Source: Candidatus Methylomirabilota bacterium
GTDB taxonomy: Bacteria; Methylomirabilota; Methylomirabilia; Methylomirabilales; JACQHM01
Direction: 5' to 3'
Assembly (NCBI GenBank): GCA_016199025.1
Contig: JACQHM010000289.1
Coordinates: forward strand, 1-8,042
DNA length: 8,042 bases
The notes beneath the pieces were generated by a model. The model was given only the letters and a program-made list of their open reading frames with translations. It searched no databases and was not told the DNA's origin. A program made the translations under genes and the position numbers. Positions 5,874-8,042 of the stretch are shown piece by piece (within the stretch, counting starts at the first letter, position 1; every line of letters begins with the position of its first letter).

Positions 5874-6272
5874 ATGAAACTCAGCAGGGAAAGCGAATAC
5901 GGATTGGAGGGGTTGCTCTTCCTGGCCAAGCAGCCCCCGGGGACGGTCATGCTCTTAGGCGATATCGCCAAGGCCCAAGGGCTTCCCCAGAGCTTCCTGG
6001 CCAAGATCTTCCAAAAATTCGTCCAGCACGGGCTGGTGAGATCCTTCCGGGGCAGGCGTCGGGGGTACGCCATGGCGAAACCCCCGACCGCGATCCCCTT
6101 AAAGGAGGTCCTGGAGGCCGTCGAGGGCCCAGACCTCTTTGACCGGTGTATCTTCTGGAATAACCGGTGCGCCGACACGGACCCCTGCCGACTTCACGAT
6201 CGTTGGAAGCAGATCAAGCCTCAGCTCATGAGGATGATGGAGCGGACGACGTTAGAGGATCTCGTCTCATGA
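5874..6272 (+). CDS. Rrf2-family transcriptional regulator with three candidate Fe-S cysteines
   Basis: This 132-residue protein has the Rrf2 layout: N-terminal MKLSRESEYGLEGLLFLA, a winged helix-turn-helix (about 24-66: LLGDIAKAQGLPQSFLAKIFQKFVQHGLVRSFRG by segments), a wing with RRRGYAMAKPP, and a cysteine loop RCIFWNNRCADTDPCRLHDRW with Cys92, Cys99 and Cys105, followed by a C-terminal helix. In IscR, NsrR and RsrR this loop holds a [2Fe-2S] or [4Fe-4S] cluster that senses iron-sulfur status, NO or redox state. The spacing here (C-x6-C-x5-C) is one residue longer than IscR's first interval. ATG 5874 is chosen because it starts the family's canonical N-terminus; TTG 5811 is the -35 box, not a start. 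The ribosome site is weak (GAAAGG, 13 nt away). The gene overlaps the next by ATGA and probably controls the molybdenum enzyme operon downstream. Confidence 0.93.
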   Translation: MKLSRESEYGLEGLLFLAKQPPGTVMLLGDIAKAQGLPQSFLAKIFQKFVQHGLVRSFRGRRRGYAMAKPPTAIPLKEVLEAVEGPDLFDRCIFWNNRCADTDPCRLHDRWKQIKPQLMRMMERTTLEDLVS

Positions 6273-7204
6273 AGATCCAGTACGATCCCGCCTTGATGGA
6301 AGAGGTCATCTCCCTGGCGGTGAAACGGGGGGAGGAGAGGGGAGACCTTCGTCTCTTTCAGGAATACCACACCCTGGCCGATGCCCTTTACGAGCGGTTC
6401 TCCTCCGAGAGGCGGGAGGAGGCCTTTCTAAAGCTCCATCGAACGCTCTTTCAAAAGTGGGGTTTCAGCGAGCCGATCGCTCGGGCCCTAGAAGAGTTTC
6501 CAGAAGTGGGAGGCCTGGTAAGAGAGATCTTCGTGGCCAGGGCCTTGGCCAAGAAGGAAGAAGGGGCGGATCTCAGCCAGGACCGGAGGAGCGTCGGGAT
6601 CAAGGTCAGGTCGGAGCGTTTCCTGGAGGCCAAAGGTCTCCGGCGGTTCTTACGACACGAACTTCAACACATCGCCGACATGCTGGACCCTACCTTCGAC
6701 TCTATCCCTCAGGAGATCCTCGCCTCCTCGCCAATGGAGGAGAACCTGATCAAGGACCGGTACCGGGCCCTCTGGGCCATTTCGGTGGATGGGCGGCTCT
6801 CCAAAGGAGGGAAAGAGACGATTGCCTCAAAGGAGGAACGGTGGCGTGAATTCGAGGCCCTCTACTGGAAGATCCCGTCTCCCCAGCGGCTCGCCATCTT
6901 CGATCACCTCTGGGAAGGAAAATTTCTGACCCACCGTGAGATCCTTGCCATGGCGAAGGACCCAGCCGTACTCCTTCAGAGGGCGGGGGCGGCCACTGAT
7001 AACGAGTGTCCTCCAAAGAAGGTCCTTCTCCCCGGCTCTCCCTGTCCCCTCTGCTGCTTCCCTACCTACTTATGGGTTGAGGAATTCGACGAGGTGGTCA
7101 TCGAGCAGATCAAAAGGGATTTTCCCGGATGGGGACCTGAGGAAGCCGCCTGCGGGCGGTGTGTTGAGGTCTATTCACTCTCGGCTCAGCCTCTGGCATT
7201 CTGA
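6269..7204 (+). CDS. Unrecognised protein with HExxH motif and C-terminal zinc-ribbon-like cysteines
   Basis: A 311-residue soluble protein of no family I can name. The N-terminal half (1-120) is helical and charged. RHELQHIADMLDP places an HExxH motif at His130-His134, the zinc site of zincin metallopeptidases; nearby acidic residues (Glu157, Glu158, Asp174 in SVDGRL) could supply a third ligand. The C-terminal part has CPLC (259-262, with an extra Cys263) and CGRC (295-298), about 32 residues apart, spaced like a zinc ribbon or rubredoxin-type knuckle pair. There is no signal peptide or membrane segment. ATG 6269 overlaps the Rrf2 stop (ATGA), so translation is coupled; a longer in-frame extension upstream to 6167 is a shadow of the Rrf2 gene. 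Lying between an Fe-S-type regulator and a molybdenum oxidoreductase subunit, it could be an assembly, protease or quality-control factor for that enzyme, or a stress effector. This is inference from position and motifs only. Confidence 0.8.
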   Translation: MKIQYDPALMEEVISLAVKRGEERGDLRLFQEYHTLADALYERFSSERREEAFLKLHRTLFQKWGFSEPIARALEEFPEVGGLVREIFVARALAKKEEGADLSQDRRSVGIKVRSERFLEAKGLRRFLRHELQHIADMLDPTFDSIPQEILASSPMEENLIKDRYRALWAISVDGRLSKGGKETIASKEERWREFEALYWKIPSPQRLAIFDHLWEGKFLTHREILAMAKDPAVLLQRAGAATDNECPPKKVLLPGSPCPLCCFPTYLWVEEFDEVVIEQIKRDFPGWGPEEAACGRCVEVYSLSAQPLAF

Positions 7205-7225
7205 TCCTCATGAGGAGGGAAAAGC

Positions 7226-8042
7226 ATGGATCTGACACGACGGGAGTTCCTGAAGACGGCAGCAGCAACAGGCGCCGGGATCTTCCTGAGCGATAACGCT
7301 TTGGCCTTAAGACTCCTTCAGCCTGCCGTTGACGTGGGTAATCCGTTGGCGGAGTATCCCGACCGAGGCTGGGAGAAGATCTACCGGGACCAGTACCGTT
7401 ACGACCGCACCTTTACCTTCGTCTGCTCCCCGAACGACACCCACCATTGCCGGATGCGGGCCTTCGTCCGAAACGGCGTGGTGATGCGGATCGAGCAGAA
7501 CTACGACGTAGAGAAATATGCCGACCTCTACGGCAACAAGGCCACAGCCCACTGGAACCCCAGAGGCTGCCTCAAGGGTTACACCTTCCACCGAAGGGTC
7601 TACGGCCCCTATCGGCTGAAGTACCCTCTGATCCGCAAAGGTTGGAAGCAGTGGGCCGACGACGGCTTCCCAGAGCTGACGCCTGAGAACAGGGCCAAGT
7701 ACAAGTTCGACAGCCGGGGGACGGACGAGCTGTTGAAGATCTCCTGGGATGAGGCATACACCTACATCGCCAAGGGGATGATCCAGATCGCCAAAACCTA
7801 CAGCGGCGAGGAGGGGGCCCGACGCCTGAAAGATCAGGGGTATCCTCCTGAGATGATCGAGGAGATGAAGGGGGCCGGGACGAGGGCCTTGAAGCTTCGG
7901 GGCGGGATGGGCTTGACCGGCGTCATCGGTAAATACGGCCTCTACCGATTCTCCAACATGCTGGCCCTCCTCGACGTCCACATCCGCGGCGTGGAGCCTG
8001 ACAAGGCCTTGGGTGGCCGCAACTGGTCCAACTACACCTGGC
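7226..8042 (+). CDS. Mo-bisPGD oxidoreductase alpha subunit, NarG/NxrA/DMSO reductase type II-like (3' end cut off)
   Basis: The first 272 codons of a much larger protein. AGGAGGGA (7213-7220) 5 nt upstream fixes ATG 7226. The N-terminus carries a twin-arginine signal (TRREFLKTAAATG, residues 4-16), so the folded enzyme should be exported or membrane-attached on the outer face of the cytoplasmic membrane. The Fe-S region reads FVCSPNDTHHCRMRAFVRNG (from 65) and RGCLKG (113-118): candidate ligands are Cys67, Cys75 and Cys115, with Asp71 at the position where NarG has its first cysteine of H-x3-C-x3-C. Then come YPLIRKG and ISWDEAYTYIAK, common to molybdopterin oxidoreductases. LGGRNWSNYTW at the cut end corresponds to NarG's GGxxxSFYDW region. 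Such subunits work with an Fe-S beta and a haem gamma subunit, presumably encoded beyond the window. The substrate (nitrate, nitrite, DMSO, selenate, chlorate, hydrocarbons) cannot be decided. It is third in the Rrf2-led operon. Confidence 0.9.
   Translation, partial: MDLTRREFLKTAAATGAGIFLSDNALALRLLQPAVDVGNPLAEYPDRGWEKIYRDQYRYDRTFTFVCSPNDTHHCRMRAFVRNGVVMRIEQNYDVEKYADLYGNKATAHWNPRGCLKGYTFHRRVYGPYRLKYPLIRKGWKQWADDGFPELTPENRAKYKFDSRGTDELLKISWDEAYTYIAKGMIQIAKTYSGEEGARRLKDQGYPPEMIEEMKGAGTRALKLRGGMGLTGVIGKYGLYRFSNMLALLDVHIRGVEPDKALGGRNWSNYTW

Noticed and set aside
7307..7981. 224-residue minus-strand open frame
   Set aside because: It is antisense to the clearly identified molybdenum oxidoreductase.
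1..8042. CRISPR array, tRNA, rRNA, insertion sequence with transposase
   Set aside because: No regularly spaced repeats, cloverleaf-like sequences, rRNA signatures or transposase motifs were seen on either strand.

Overview
The window is GC-rich bacterial DNA with mostly G/C third codon positions and proteins rich in Glu, Lys and Arg. Six complete protein genes lie on the plus strand between two genes cut by the window edges. One complete gene and two probable gene relics lie on the minus strand. The gene set (NarG/NxrA-type molybdenum enzyme, Rrf2 regulator, radical SAM enzymes, relics of cytochrome c biogenesis) suggests an anaerobic or facultative respiratory bacterium, for example of the Desulfobacterota, Nitrospirota or NC10 type. 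That placement is inference; no rRNA or phylogenetic marker is present.

Region 1 (1-1812) is a two-component pair: the C-terminal part of a GAF-containing NarX/DegS-type histidine kinase, followed 9 nt later by its NarL/FixJ-type response regulator. Region 2 (1813-3459) is low in coding density and partly decayed. It holds a minus-strand gene for a protein with three PCP_red-like repeats, the domain otherwise best known from the C-terminus of the BchB subunit of dark-operative protochlorophyllide reductase. This gene is flanked by a frameshifted minus-strand remnant resembling CcmF, a weaker minus-strand gene tail abutting the response regulator, and a REP-like palindromic repeat pair.

Region 3 (3460-5796) is a tight plus-strand cluster: a small membrane-anchored cysteine-containing protein, a COG1032-like radical SAM protein with a CX4CX2C cluster motif, and a COG0731-like radical SAM protein with classical CX3CX2C. 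Gaps are 13 and 2 nt, so they are probably co-transcribed. Region 4 (5797-8042) begins with a good sigma70-type promoter (TTGACA, 17 bp, TATTCT). It drives an Rrf2-family regulator with three candidate [2Fe-2S] cysteines, a translationally coupled unrecognised protein with an HExxH motif and a C-terminal CxxC/CxxC zinc-ribbon-like tail, and the start of a Tat-exported Mo-bisPGD oxidoreductase alpha subunit of the NarG/NxrA/DMSO-reductase type II kind.

The most interesting parts are the operon Rrf2 - HExxH/zinc-ribbon protein - molybdenum oxidoreductase, which may be an Fe-S-sensing switch plus a dedicated maturation or quality-control factor for a respiratory enzyme; the triple PCP_red protein outside any visible chlorophyll gene context; and the CcmF-like relic next to it.
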